Below, piece by piece: positions 1-8,959 of a stretch of DNA of 64,000 nt (positions within the stretch are counted from its first letter, which is position 1; each line of letters opens with the position of its first letter). The DNA lies in the NCBI RefSeq assembly GCF_001941945.1, contig NZ_CP015583.1, positions 2,177,501 to 2,241,500 on the forward strand, in the 5' to 3' direction. The DNA is from Roseomonas gilardii (GTDB lineage: Bacteria; Pseudomonadota; Alphaproteobacteria; Acetobacterales; Acetobacteraceae). Position numbers and translations under genes: made by a program. A model generated the notes under the pieces. That model worked only from the letters and a program-made list of their open reading frames with translations, was not told the origin of the DNA and did no database searches.

Positions 1-277
1 CAGCACAATCCGCCAGATCACCCAGGCAAAACAGCCAGGTCAATCAACAGTAAAACCCCTATTCATCTGTCAAGGAACATACCCCTATAGGACGACCAAT
101 CCCCAGGACCATCCTCCCTCACCGGAAAGACACATCCAGATAAATCAGCACACCCCTCAGGGGATCACGGCCCAGCGCCCCGTCAGCTCCTCAGAACCAA
201 CCCCGCCGTCCGTGGGCCGCCTTATATGGGGGGCCTCCAGGCCTGTAAATACCCCCCTCGCAGTTTTTCCGGCCCGC
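1..277. other. Intergenic edge region, no gene seen
   Basis: No credible coding region. The stretch is visibly less G+C-rich than the genes that follow. It lies downstream of the isomerase gene on the minus strand, and the window edge cuts it off. I see no clear terminator or promoter. Confidence 0.5.
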
Positions 278-880
278 CTATGTCCGCCTCGTCAGGCGGT
301 CCTCCAGCAGTTCGAGGATGGCATGACCCAGCGTGATATGGAGTTCCTGCACCCTGGCCGTTTCCGCCGAGGGAACTAGCAGGACGTGGTCACAGAAACT
401 TTTCGCCGGCTCTCCCTCGCCGCCCAGCAATCCCACCGTGGCCAGTCCCATCTCCCGCCCCACCTCCAGCGCCCGCACCACGCTGGGGCTTCGGCCGCTG
501 GTGGTCAGGCCGAACAGAACGTCCCCTCCGCGCCCCAGCCCGGACAAAGGCCGGGCAAAGACCTCCGCGAAGCCGAAATCATTGCCGGCGGCACTCATCG
601 TCACAGGATCCGCCGCCAGGGCGACCGCTGGCCAGGAAGGTCTGGCGACGGCGCCGCGCAGCCTCACCGTCCATTCGCAGGCCAGATGCAGTGCATCCGC
701 CGAGGAACCACCATTGCCGCAGAAGAACAGCGTTCTTCCATCGCGCATGGCCGCTTCGCAGCGATCCACCACCGCCAGCACGCTCTCCCGCATCTCCGCT
801 GCCACGCGGCGGCGCAGCACGGCACCATCCTCCATGATCCCGGCGAAACGTGCCGATTCCCGTGCCTGCCTGTCGCTCAC
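278..880 (-). CDS. gmhA: SIS-domain phosphoheptose isomerase (GmhA family)
   Basis: Predicted to convert sedoheptulose 7-phosphate to heptose 7-phosphate, the first step of ADP-heptose supply for LPS core or other heptose glycans in the cytosol. The protein is a single SIS domain: the phosphate-binding loop CGNGGSSADA begins near residue 54, a TTSGRSPS loop follows, and the GmhA-type VQELHITLGH motif lies near the C-terminus. I prefer the GTG start at 880, because a GGAG motif lies 8 nt upstream and the resulting 200 residues fit the family. An ATG at 916 would add 12 residues. No other heptose gene is visible, so partners may lie left of the window. A related SIS isomerase of different specificity cannot be excluded. 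Confidence 0.8.
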   Translation of the reverse strand: MSDRQARESARFAGIMEDGAVLRRRVAAEMRESVLAVVDRCEAAMRDGRTLFFCGNGGSSADALHLACEWTVRLRGAVARPSWPAVALAADPVTMSAAGNDFGFAEVFARPLSGLGRGGDVLFGLTTSGRSPSVVRALEVGREMGLATVGLLGGEGEPAKSFCDHVLLVPSAETARVQELHITLGHAILELLEDRLTRRT

Positions 881-1000
881 CTTCACCACTCCGTTGGCAC
901 CACTCCGCCGGCACATCCCGCCGTTCGCGGCGCCTTGCCATCCCCGTTCATCCCGGGGCGCGCTCTATGAGCCCGGCCCGGAGGCGCCGCAACACCCTGC

Positions 1001-1921
1001 TCAGGCGGCGTTGGGCAGGCTCTGCAACTGCATCCGGAAGCTGTCGGAGATATGCCGCCCCAACCGCTCCGCCAGTGGCACGCCATGCCGCACCCGCATC
1101 GCCACCTCGAAATCCGGCAGGCGCGGCATCCCATCCTCCTCGCCCAGCACGCGTAGCCCGGCAGGCAACATCCCTGTCAGCCCAAGAGTCACCGCGAGGC
1201 CCGCCAGGGCGATGGCATGCGTGCCGGTCTGCGAGGCCGAGTGATAGGCCACGCGCCAGGGCAGCCCGGAATCGTTCAGCGCCTTGATCGCGGCCCGGCT
1301 CCAGGGACAGTCCTCTATGCACAGCGCCACCGGCAGGGGGCGGCGCAGATGCACCGGCAGGTCCGTGGCGCTCACCCAATGCAGCGGCCCGCGCCAGAGA
1401 CGCTCGGAAAGCACGCCCGGGGCCTCGTTGCCGGCGGAGAAGAGCGTCAGGTCCAGCTCCCCCGCATCGAAGCAGCGCAGCAGGCTGGTGCTGGGCAGGC
1501 AGACCAGCTCGATCTCCACCGCCGGATGCGACTGGGCGAAGCGCGACAGGATCTCGGGCAGCCAGATCAGCGCGTAGTCGTCGGGCGTGCCCAGCCGCAC
1601 CCGCCCGGCCAGTTCCGGCGTGCGGAAGCCGGCCACGATCTCGTCGTTCATTTCCAGCAGCCGCCGCGCCCGGTCCAGCAGCCAGGCGCCATGCTGCGTC
1701 GGCAGGAAGCCGCGCGGCCCGCGCGCCAGGAGGGGCTGACCCAGCATTTCCTCCAGCCGGCGCATCTGCATGGAGACGGCGGATTGCGTGCGGCCCACGG
1801 ACTGGGCGGCACGGGTGACGCTGCCGCCTTCGGCCACCAGCACAAAGGAGCGCAGCAGGTCGGGATCGATCCCGGGTGGAAGGCCGAGCATGGCATCAAT
1901 ATCCTTGATGCCGAATGTCAA
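1001..1921 (-). CDS. LysR-family transcriptional regulator
   Basis: A DNA-binding regulator of about 306 residues with an N-terminal winged helix-turn-helix (about residues 20-80, including RTQSAVSMQMRRLEEMLG) and a C-terminal LysR effector-binding domain. It is transcribed divergently from the DUF1127 gene with only 67 bp between start codons, so that gap should hold promoters for both and possibly its operator. An internal ATG at 1891 is an alternative start. The effector is unknown. Pairing of this LysR type with a DUF1127 gene is common in alphaproteobacteria, which suggests but does not prove control of its neighbour. Confidence 0.85.
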   Translation of the reverse strand: MTFGIKDIDAMLGLPPGIDPDLLRSFVLVAEGGSVTRAAQSVGRTQSAVSMQMRRLEEMLGQPLLARGPRGFLPTQHGAWLLDRARRLLEMNDEIVAGFRTPELAGRVRLGTPDDYALIWLPEILSRFAQSHPAVEIELVCLPSTSLLRCFDAGELDLTLFSAGNEAPGVLSERLWRGPLHWVSATDLPVHLRRPLPVALCIEDCPWSRAAIKALNDSGLPWRVAYHSASQTGTHAIALAGLAVTLGLTGMLPAGLRVLGEEDGMPRLPDFEVAMRVRHGVPLAERLGRHISDSFRMQLQSLPNAA

Positions 1922-1988
1922 AACAACTCGTTTCCTTCAGCCTCATGGATGGAACATATGGAGGTCGTCCAACAACAGGAACGACCTC

Positions 1989-2258
1989 ATGTCCGCCCAT
2001 CTCGCCCGCAACAGCTTCGCCACCGGTGCCTGCACGGCCGCCGCCCGCGGCCGGGGCTTTGCACAACCGGGGGCGCGTCCGGGTGTCGTCCGGCAATTCC
2101 TGGACGTCCTGGCACGTGTCCACCATGCCATCGAAAGCCGCCGCCATCTGGCAGAGATGGACGATCGCATGCTCTCCGACATCGGCATCAGCCGCGGCGA
2201 GGCTCTGACCGAGGCAGCACGCCCGGCCTGGGACCTGGAATCGCGCCGCCGCGGCTGA
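1989..2258 (+). CDS. DUF1127 domain protein
   Basis: An 89-residue protein ending in a DUF1127 module, seen as RRHLAEMDDRMLSDIGISRGEA near residues 55-76. The module is an arginine-rich helix pair typical of very small alphaproteobacterial proteins; some longer family members influence phosphate metabolism or RNA turnover. The first half (Ala/Arg/Gly-rich) has no recognisable fold. The ATG at 1989 follows an AGGA-like site. It is divergent from the LysR gene. Its function is not known from sequence. Confidence 0.75.
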   Translation: MSAHLARNSFATGACTAAARGRGFAQPGARPGVVRQFLDVLARVHHAIESRRHLAEMDDRMLSDIGISRGEALTEAARPAWDLESRRRG

Positions 2259-2364
2259 ATCCCCTGGCGATCCCGTGGCGAAGCGGGATCGCCCCCCTCC
2301 CCGGCCCACGGACCGTTATCCATCCCCGACTCCGTCATGCTTGACCCGAATCTGCCGCCCAAGC

Positions 2365-2379
2365 GAACATAAAGGGAAC
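2365..2379 (+). promoter_or_regulatory. LexA (SOS) box upstream of imuA
   Basis: A direct repeat GAAC-N7-GAAC (2365-2368 and 2376-2379), which is the reverse complement of the alphaproteobacterial LexA site GTTC-N7-GTTC. It sits 25-31 nt before the possible imuA starts, in the expected promoter position. This predicts DNA-damage induction of the whole imuA-imuB-dnaE2 operon. Confidence 0.85.
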
Positions 2380-2403
2380 AAGTAACCCCGGAGTCGGTTC
2401 CCC

Positions 2404-3168
2404 TTGTCCATGAGCCCCCCGATGGACAGGCCCGCCCTCCTCGCCGCCCTGCGTGCCCGTGTGTCACGCATGGAGCGTGCGGGGGCGGCCGAGGCCCTGG
2501 CCCGGCAGCAGGATCGCGGGAATGGCGCGGCCATCCCCCTGACGCCGGCGATCGATGCCGCCCTGCCCGGCGGCGCCGGCCTGCCCCGGGCCGCGCTGCA
2601 CGAGATCCTGCAAAGCAGTTCGGGCGCTGCCACCGGCTTCGCCGCCCTGCTGCTGGCGCGCAGCGGCGGCACGGTGTTCTGGATCGCCCCCTCCCCCGAT
2701 GCCTGGCCACCCGGCCTGTCCCGCTTCGGCCTGCCGCATGCGCGGCTGATCCTGGTGCGGGCCGCGAGGGCGGCGGATGCGCTCTGGGCCGCCGAGGAGA
2801 CGCTGCGCTGCCCGGCCGTCGGCGGCGTGCTGCTCGCCGGCCACAGGCCGGATGACACCGCCGCCCGCCGCCTGCAGCTCGCGGCCGAAACCGGCGGCGG
2901 CATCGGCCTGCTGCTGCGCGAGGATACGGAGGAATCGGGCCCCGGCATGGCCCTCACCCGCTGGCGCGTTTCCGGCCGGGCCGGCACCGGCCTGTCGCGG
3001 CACGAGCTGGGCGACCCGCAATGGCGGCTGGAGCTGCTGCGCGCCCGGAACGCCCGCCCCGCCCGCTGGGATGTCGCCTGGCGCCCGTCCAGCGAAACGC
3101 TGATCCCCGAGAACCCCTCCGAGGAGGATGCGGCATGCGACGACGTGCCTGCCGCCCGCCTCGCCTGA
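2404..3168 (+). CDS. imuA: ImuA, RecA-like mutasome protein
   Basis: First gene of the damage-inducible mutagenesis cassette. ImuA is a RecA/SulA-fold accessory protein that acts with ImuB and DnaE2 at stalled forks. The 254 residues carry the family pattern IDAALPGGAGLPRAALHEI near residue 50, where RecA homologues have their core, but no intact Walker A motif. The start is either TTG 2404, which has a GGAG about 10 nt upstream, or ATG 2410. The 3' end overlaps imuB by 34 nt, so the genes are translationally coupled. The LexA box just upstream supports the identification. Confidence 0.88.
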   Translation: MSMSPPMDRPALLAALRARVSRMERAGAAEALARQQDRGNGAAIPLTPAIDAALPGGAGLPRAALHEILQSSSGAATGFAALLLARSGGTVFWIAPSPDAWPPGLSRFGLPHARLILVRAARAADALWAAEETLRCPAVGGVLLAGHRPDDTAARRLQLAAETGGGIGLLLREDTEESGPGMALTRWRVSGRAGTGLSRHELGDPQWRLELLRARNARPARWDVAWRPSSETLIPENPSEEDAACDDVPAARLA

Positions 3169-4745
3169 ACCCGGCCGCCGCGGCACCGTCCCGCCTTTCT
3201 GCCGATGCGCCGGAGGACCGCAGCCTGGAGCCGCTTCTCCCGGCCGGCCGGCGCTTCCTGGCCCTGCACCTGCCGCGGCTCCCCACCGATCTCCTTCGCA
3301 CGGAGGAACCCGTCGCCCTTTGGGGCCAGCGCGGGCCGCGGCGCCTTGTGACCGCCATCAGCGCCGCGGCCGAGGCGCTGGGCCTGTATCCCGGCCAGCC
3401 CCTGGCGGATGCACGGGCCTTGCATCCCGATTTGCGACTGGAGCCCGAATCGCCCGGTGCCGCTTCCGCGATGCTGGAGCGGCTGGCGCTCTGGGCGCTC
3501 CGCTTCACTCCGCTCGCGGCGGTGGAGGAACCGGATGCTCTGATCCTCGACATCGCCGGCTGCACCGGAGGGGCTGGCGAGGCCGGGCTGCGCGACGAGG
3601 CCGTTGCCCGCCTCGCCCGGCTGGGCTTCGCCGCCGTCGGCGCCGTGGCCGGTACGCCGGAGGCTGCCCTGGCCCTGGCCCGGGCCGGGGTCCCCGCCAT
3701 CGTGCCGCCCGGCGGGGAGCGGCAGGCTATCGCCCCCCTCCCCCTCACCGCCCTACCGGTCGAGGAGGCGGTGGCCACGGAGCTGCGCCGCCTCGGCCTC
3801 TGGCGGGTGGGCGAGGTCCTGGCCCAGCCGCGCATCCCCCTCGCCCGCCGTTTCGGCCCGGCGCTGACCGCGCTGCTGGACGGCGTGACGGGGCGCGCCC
3901 GCCGCCCGATCCGCCCGGTCCGCCCGCCACCCGACCTCGCCGTGGTGCGGGACCTGCCGGAACCCATCGTGACCCGCGCCGCCATCGACGCGGTCTTCGC
4001 CGGGCTGCTCGACGCGCTCTGCCGCAAGCTGGACGAGGCCGGGCTCGGCGCCCGGCACCTGCTGCTGCGCGCCCATCGCGCCGATGCCCACTGGACGGAA
4101 GGCGGCGTGCAGGAGATCGCGGTCGGCACCGGCCTGCCGATGCGCGACCCGGTGCATCTCGCCCGCCTCTTCCACGACCGGCTGGAGGAGTTGGCCCCCG
4201 GCTTCGGCTTCGACCGGCTCGCCCTGCTGGCCCGCCGCACCGATCCGCTGGCCCCGGCGCAGCAGGGGTTTGCCGGCAGCCAGGCCGATTCGGCGCGGCA
4301 CCAGCTTCTCCTGGCGCAGCTCATCGACCGGCTGGAAACGCGCCTGCCGGTCTGGCGGCTGGAGCCCCAGGCGTCGCACCTGCCGGAACGTGCCATGCGG
4401 CGGGTGCCGCCGCTCACCACCATCGCACCGGAGCCGCCCCGATCCTGGCGGGACCACCCGCGCCCGGTCCGCCTTCTTTCCCGGCCCGAGCCGGTGACGG
4501 CCCTGGCCGCCCTGCCGGACGGCGCGCCCGCCCGGCTGACCCTCCAGGGCCGCCATCTCCGCATCCGGCGCGCCGAGGGGCCGGAGCGCCTTCTGCCGGA
4601 ATGGTGGCGGGACGATCCGGCCCGCGCCCTGCGCGACTACTACCGGCTGGAGACGGAGACGGGCGAACGGCTCTGGGTCTGCCGCGCCGGGCTGGATGCG
4701 CCGGACGACCCGGCGCGCTGGTTCCTGCACGGCTACTTCGCGTGA
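3135..4745 (+). CDS. imuB: ImuB, Y-family polymerase-like mutasome hub
   Basis: A 536-residue Y-family polymerase homologue that in characterised systems is catalytically inactive and links DnaE2, ImuA and the beta clamp. The first palm motif reads FLALHLPRLPTDLL (near residue 42), with no DxD-type metal ligand. The second reads DALILDIAGC, where an active polymerase would have Asp-Glu; both agree with a scaffold role. The ATG at 3135 is preceded by GAGGAGG inside imuA. The stop overlaps the dnaE2 GTG start (GTGA). Downstream there are thumb/little-finger-like segments and a C-terminal extension. Confidence 0.9.
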   Translation: MRRRACRPPRLNPAAAAPSRLSADAPEDRSLEPLLPAGRRFLALHLPRLPTDLLRTEEPVALWGQRGPRRLVTAISAAAEALGLYPGQPLADARALHPDLRLEPESPGAASAMLERLALWALRFTPLAAVEEPDALILDIAGCTGGAGEAGLRDEAVARLARLGFAAVGAVAGTPEAALALARAGVPAIVPPGGERQAIAPLPLTALPVEEAVATELRRLGLWRVGEVLAQPRIPLARRFGPALTALLDGVTGRARRPIRPVRPPPDLAVVRDLPEPIVTRAAIDAVFAGLLDALCRKLDEAGLGARHLLLRAHRADAHWTEGGVQEIAVGTGLPMRDPVHLARLFHDRLEELAPGFGFDRLALLARRTDPLAPAQQGFAGSQADSARHQLLLAQLIDRLETRLPVWRLEPQASHLPERAMRRVPPLTTIAPEPPRSWRDHPRPVRLLSRPEPVTALAALPDGAPARLTLQGRHLRIRRAEGPERLLPEWWRDDPARALRDYYRLETETGERLWVCRAGLDAPDDPARWFLHGYFA

Positions 4746-7700
4746 CCGAAGCCTATGCTGAGTTGGGTGCCCTTTCGAACTTCACCTTCCTGGAAGGCGC
4801 CTCCCACCCGCATGAGCTGGCGCTGACCGCGAAGCTGCTGGGCCATGCCGCCTTCGGCATCGCCGACCGCAATTCCCTGGCCGGCCTCGTGCGCGGCCTC
4901 GCGGCCTCGGAGCACGAGAAGATCCGGCTCCGCTTCGTGCCCGGCTGCCGGCTCTGCCTGCCGGACGGCAGCGAATACCTCGTCTGGCCCACGGAACGCG
5001 CCGGTTATGGCCGCCTCGCCACGCTGCTGAGCCATGGGCGGATGCGCGCGCCCAAGGGCGAGTGCCACCTGTCCCGCCAGGAGATGATCGAATCCGCCGA
5101 GGGCTGGGTCATGGCGCTGATCCCCCCGGACCAGCCGGACGCGGCCTTCGCCGAACGCCTGCGGCGGGACGCGCGCGCCCTGCGCCGCCTCGCCCTGCCG
5201 CTCTTCTGCGCCGCCATCCACCGTTATGGCGGCGACGATGCGAAGCGGCTCGATGCGCTGGCGGCGATGGGGCAGCCGCTGCTGGCGGCGGGCGGGGCGC
5301 GCTTCCACCGGCCCGGGCGCCGGCCGCTTGCCGACCTGCTGAGCGCGATCCGCCTTGGCGTGACGGTGGACCAGCTCGGCGAGCACGCCCTGGCCAATGC
5401 CGAGGCGCATCTGAAGCCGCCCGCCGAGATGCGCCGCCTCTTCGAGCGCTGGCCGGAAGCGGTGGCGAACACCGCCCGCGTGCTCGATGCCTGCCGCTTC
5501 TCGCTGCGTGAGCTGCGCTACGAATATCCCGAGGAGATCCTGGAGCCCGGCCTCACCGCGCAGCAGACGCTGGAGCGGCGCGTCGCCGAAGCCTGTCGCA
5601 CGCACTGGCCGGAGGGCGTGCCGGAGAAGGTGGCGCGGCAGATCGAGGCCGAGATGCGGCTGATCGCGGCGAAGGACTACGCCTCCTATTTCCTCACCGT
5701 GGACGAGATCGTCCGCTTCGCCGACGGGCGGGGCATCCTTTGCCAGGGGCGCGGCTCGGCGGCGAATTCCGTCGTCTGCTACGTGCTGGGCATCACCGCC
5801 GTGCCGCCGGACAAGCACGACCTGCTCTTCGCCCGCTTCCTGTCCGAGGCCCGCGACGAGCCGCCCGATATCGACGTGGATTTCGAGCATGAGCGGCGCG
5901 AGGAGGTGATCCAGCACATCTACGACCGCTATGGCCGCGACCGCGCCGCCATCGCCGCCACGCTCAGCCGTTTCCGCGCGCGCGGCGCGATCCGCGAGGC
6001 GGGCAAGGCGATGGGGCTCAGCGAGGACATCACCGCGCGGCTGGCGAAAGGGGCGTGGGGGTTGGAACAGGCGAGCTTCGCCGAGATCGCGCGCGAGCAG
6101 GGGCTGGAGCCGGAGGCCGACCGCCGGCTGGCCTGGGCGCTGCAACTGGCGGAGGAACTGGTCGGCTTCCCGCGGCATCTCTCCACCCATGTCGGCGGCT
6201 TCGTCATCACGAAGGGGCCGCTGACCGAGCTGGCCGTGGTGACGCGCGCCGCCATGGAGGGGCGCACCACGCTGGAATGGGACAAGGACGACATCGAGGT
6301 GCTGCGCATCCTGAAGGTGGATGTGCTGGGGCTGGGGATGCTGTCCTGCCTGCGCCGCGCCTTCGCGCTGATCGAGGCGGGCGGCGGGCCGAGGCTGCAC
6401 CTGAAACACGTGCCGCAGGACTGCGCCGAGACCTATGCGATGCTGTCCCGGGCGGATTCCATCGGTGTCTTCCAGGTGGAGAGCCGGGCGCAGATGAACA
6501 TGCTGCCGCGCCTGCGCCCGGCGGCCTTCTACGACCTGGTGATCGAGGTGGCGATCGTGCGGCCCGGCCCGATCCAGGGCGACATGGTGCATCCCTACCT
6601 GCACCGCCGCGCCAACCCGCAGGACGTGACCTATCCCTCCGAGGAGCTGAGGGGCGTGCTGCACAAGACCCTCGGCGTGCCGCTTTTCCAGGAGCAGGCG
6701 ATGCAGCTCGCCATCACCGCCGCCGGGTTCAGCGAGGCCAGGGCCGACCAGCTCCGCCGCGCCATGGGCACCTTCAAGGGCCAGGGGCAGGTGGAACGCT
6801 TCCGCGCCGAATTCACCGAGGGCATGGTTGCGCGCGGCTACGAGCGCGATTTCGCCGAGCGCTGCTTCCGCCAGATCGAGGGCTTCGGCTCCTACGGCTT
6901 CCCGGAAAGCCATGCCGCCTCCTTCGCCCAGCTCGTCTATACCTCCGCCTGGATCAAGCGGCACCATCCGGCCGCCTTCGCCTGTTCGCTGCTGAACAGC
7001 CAGCCCATGGGCTTCTACGCCCCGGCGCAGCTCGTCCGCGATGCGCGGGAGCATGGCGTGCGCGTGCTGCCGGTGGATGTGCACCACAGCGACCGGGACT
7101 GCACGCTGGAGCCCGATCCCGGCAGCACCGGGGGCCTGGCGCTGCGCCTCGGGCTGCGGCTGGTGCAGGGCCTGAACGCGGAGGCCGCCGGGCGGCTGCT
7201 GGCCACCCGCCCCTTCCGCGACATGGGCGATGCCGTGCGCCGCGCCGCCCTGCCGCGCGATTCCGTGACGGCGCTGGCCCGGGCGGACGCCTTCCGCAGC
7301 CTGGGCCTCGACAGCCGCGCCGCGCTCTGGGCCGCCCGGGCGGCCGAGCCCGCCCCGCCCCCGGACGAGCTGCCGCTCTTCGCCGCCGCAGCCGAAGCAG
7401 CCCCCGCCCTGCCCGCGCTGACCGATGGCGAGAGGCTGGCGCTGGACTGGGGCACCACCGGGCTCAGCCTGCGCGCGCATCCGCTGGCCCTGCTGCGCCC
7501 CTGGCTCGGCCCGGTGGACACGCGCAGCCTGGGCGGTGCCCGGCGCGGCGCCCGCATCCGCCTGCCGGGGCTGGTGCTGGTGCGGCAGCGGCCCGGCTCC
7601 TCGAAGGGCGTGGTCTTCTTCACCGTGGAAGACGAGTACGGCACGGCCAATCTCGTGCTCTATCCGGATGTGGTGGCGGCGCACCGGCCGGCGGTGCTGG

Positions 7701-7945
7701 GCGCGCGGCTGCTGGTGGCCGAGGGCCGGCTGGAGCGCGAGGACAGCGGCGCCGTGCCGATCCTGCACCTGATCGTGCGGCGGCTGGAGGACCATTCCGC
7801 GATGCTGGACGGGCTGCACCGGCTCGACCTGCCCAACGGTGCCTTTCCGGCGGACAGCCAGCTCGCCCGGGCGGATGAGATCGGGCGCGGCGGTTCGCCG
7901 CGATCCGCCATTCCCCGTTTGGGCCGATCGCGCGATTTCCACTGA
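4742..7945 (+). CDS. dnaE2: Error-prone DNA polymerase III alpha DnaE2
   Basis: A 1067-residue C-family polymerase that performs damage-induced translesion synthesis. Order of features: an N-terminal PHP domain (NFTFLEGASHPHEL near residue 12); palm motifs including GRGSAANSVVCYVLGI (near 335) and the catalytic PDIDVDFEHERR (near 374); the FGSYGFPESHAASFA region (near 715); then an OB-fold segment (near 936). The length fits the DnaE2 class rather than the longer replicative DnaE1. The GTG start overlaps the imuB stop by 4 nt. Regulation should follow the upstream LexA box. Confidence 0.93.
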   Translation: MTEAYAELGALSNFTFLEGASHPHELALTAKLLGHAAFGIADRNSLAGLVRGLAASEHEKIRLRFVPGCRLCLPDGSEYLVWPTERAGYGRLATLLSHGRMRAPKGECHLSRQEMIESAEGWVMALIPPDQPDAAFAERLRRDARALRRLALPLFCAAIHRYGGDDAKRLDALAAMGQPLLAAGGARFHRPGRRPLADLLSAIRLGVTVDQLGEHALANAEAHLKPPAEMRRLFERWPEAVANTARVLDACRFSLRELRYEYPEEILEPGLTAQQTLERRVAEACRTHWPEGVPEKVARQIEAEMRLIAAKDYASYFLTVDEIVRFADGRGILCQGRGSAANSVVCYVLGITAVPPDKHDLLFARFLSEARDEPPDIDVDFEHERREEVIQHIYDRYGRDRAAIAATLSRFRARGAIREAGKAMGLSEDITARLAKGAWGLEQASFAEIAREQGLEPEADRRLAWALQLAEELVGFPRHLSTHVGGFVITKGPLTELAVVTRAAMEGRTTLEWDKDDIEVLRILKVDVLGLGMLSCLRRAFALIEAGGGPRLHLKHVPQDCAETYAMLSRADSIGVFQVESRAQMNMLPRLRPAAFYDLVIEVAIVRPGPIQGDMVHPYLHRRANPQDVTYPSEELRGVLHKTLGVPLFQEQAMQLAITAAGFSEARADQLRRAMGTFKGQGQVERFRAEFTEGMVARGYERDFAERCFRQIEGFGSYGFPESHAASFAQLVYTSAWIKRHHPAAFACSLLNSQPMGFYAPAQLVRDAREHGVRVLPVDVHHSDRDCTLEPDPGSTGGLALRLGLRLVQGLNAEAAGRLLATRPFRDMGDAVRRAALPRDSVTALARADAFRSLGLDSRAALWAARAAEPAPPPDELPLFAAAAEAAPALPALTDGERLALDWGTTGLSLRAHPLALLRPWLGPVDTRSLGGARRGARIRLPGLVLVRQRPGSSKGVVFFTVEDEYGTANLVLYPDVVAAHRPAVLGARLLVAEGRLEREDSGAVPILHLIVRRLEDHSAMLDGLHRLDLPNGAFPADSQLARADEIGRGGSPRSAIPRLGRSRDFH

Positions 7946-8030
7946 AAAACCGGACACAAACCCCGAAAGCTGTTTGAGATCGGTTCTCATCTGGCCCAAG
8001 CTGGTCTTTCGCGACGCGCAGGAGGCCGAG

Positions 8031-8507
8031 ATGGCGACTCAAGGACTGCCCAGCTGGCCCTGGCTCGGAATCGCGCCGGAGGAACTGCCGGAACCGGAAG
8101 CCGTGCTGCTGGAGGCGATCCGCCGCTGGTCGGAGGCCGCCCGGCAGGGTGGCTCCCCTGCCATGGCGATGCAGGCGCCGCTGGCGACGCTGGGGATCGG
8201 TGCGGCGAGGGACGATCTGGACAAGGCACTGCGCCAGCTCGGCGCCCCGTGCGGGATGGGCTGCCTACTCAGCCCCCGGGTGCTGCCGGGCGAGGCGACG
8301 CTGCTGCTGGCCCTGGCGCTGGCGCAGCGGGGCTCGCGGCGGGAGGCACTGGCGATCTTCCTGCGGCTGGCGCCGACGCCCCGGGCCGGCGCGGCCCTGG
8401 CGGCGGCCGTGGCGCTCGGGCAGGTCCTGCGCCATGCCGGGCTGCGCCTGACGCATCCGATGCGGCGCGCGACGGCGGGGCATGCCGGGCGCGGCCGGAT
8501 GGGCTGA
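8031..8507 (+). CDS. Protein of unknown function downstream of dnaE2
   Basis: A 158-residue protein I do not recognise. The ATG at 8031 follows a good GGAGG site (8021-8025). The sequence is Ala/Leu/Arg-rich and probably helical, with a hydrophobic helix-like run (LLLALALAQRGSRREALAIFL) that recalls TPR or alpha-solenoid packing; no signal peptide or clear membrane anchor is visible. It lies 85 nt after dnaE2 on the same strand, so it may be cotranscribed with the mutasome, but it has no recognised link to it. Confidence 0.65.
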   Translation: MATQGLPSWPWLGIAPEELPEPEAVLLEAIRRWSEAARQGGSPAMAMQAPLATLGIGAARDDLDKALRQLGAPCGMGCLLSPRVLPGEATLLLALALAQRGSRREALAIFLRLAPTPRAGAALAAAVALGQVLRHAGLRLTHPMRRATAGHAGRGRMG

Positions 8508-8959
8508 GGGGACCGGTCCCGGCGCATCATGCGGGCGGATTGACGCCTGGATGTGCGGGGGGCGGGCCGGGTTTTTCGGGGCTGGGCGGAACCTTCGCGC
8601 GTGTCATTTTAAGGCTTTATTGTTTTAGGATTTTAGTCCTTTATTTGTCCGGATGGATGCAAATCTCCTTCACGCGGATCGCAAAGTGGTAACGGAACGG
8701 CGCTGGTGTGTTGATTTTATTCCTATATCGCGCGGCCAGCAGGGAAGCAAGGGAAGTTCGCGCTGGAGAGCATTGCTCTCCGGCAAGTGCGGGTGACACC
8801 CACGCGGACAGGGTATCTGCCGTCTGTTCCGATGCCCGCTGTTTCCGCCCGTTCCGCATGATGGACCCGGGGCTGACGGTCTCATGCGAGTGCCGACGAA
8901 CGGGGTCCGGGGCGAGAGGCAGGGCCTCTCCCCGGGGGGTGGCTGGTGTGCCCTTCGTA
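8508..8959. other. Intergenic region with A+T-rich island and short hairpins
   Basis: About 450 bp between the convergent unknown gene and the DUF882 gene, with no convincing coding sequence. From about 8590 to 8740 the base composition drops sharply in G+C, with runs of T. Small inverted repeats include AGGA-N6-TCCT followed by a T-rich stretch near 8627-8645, GGAGAGC-ATT-GCTCTCC at 8765-8781, and a GGGT-GAC-ACCC just after it. One of these may terminate transcription from the left. Confidence 0.5.
8765..8781. repeat. Perfect 7-bp inverted repeat
   Basis: GGAGAGC, 3-nt loop ATT, then GCTCTCC. There is no adjacent T-run, so it is not a standard intrinsic terminator. It could be a dispersed palindromic element or a protein site. 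Confidence 0.5.

Noticed and set aside
1-277. Truncated gene at the left edge
   Set aside because: No frame shows coding character; composition and lack of motifs suggest an intergenic region.
4733-7999. A 1088-codon open frame on the minus strand opposite dnaE2
   Set aside because: Its composition is an antisense shadow of a gene with clear polymerase motifs; it shows no domain of its own.
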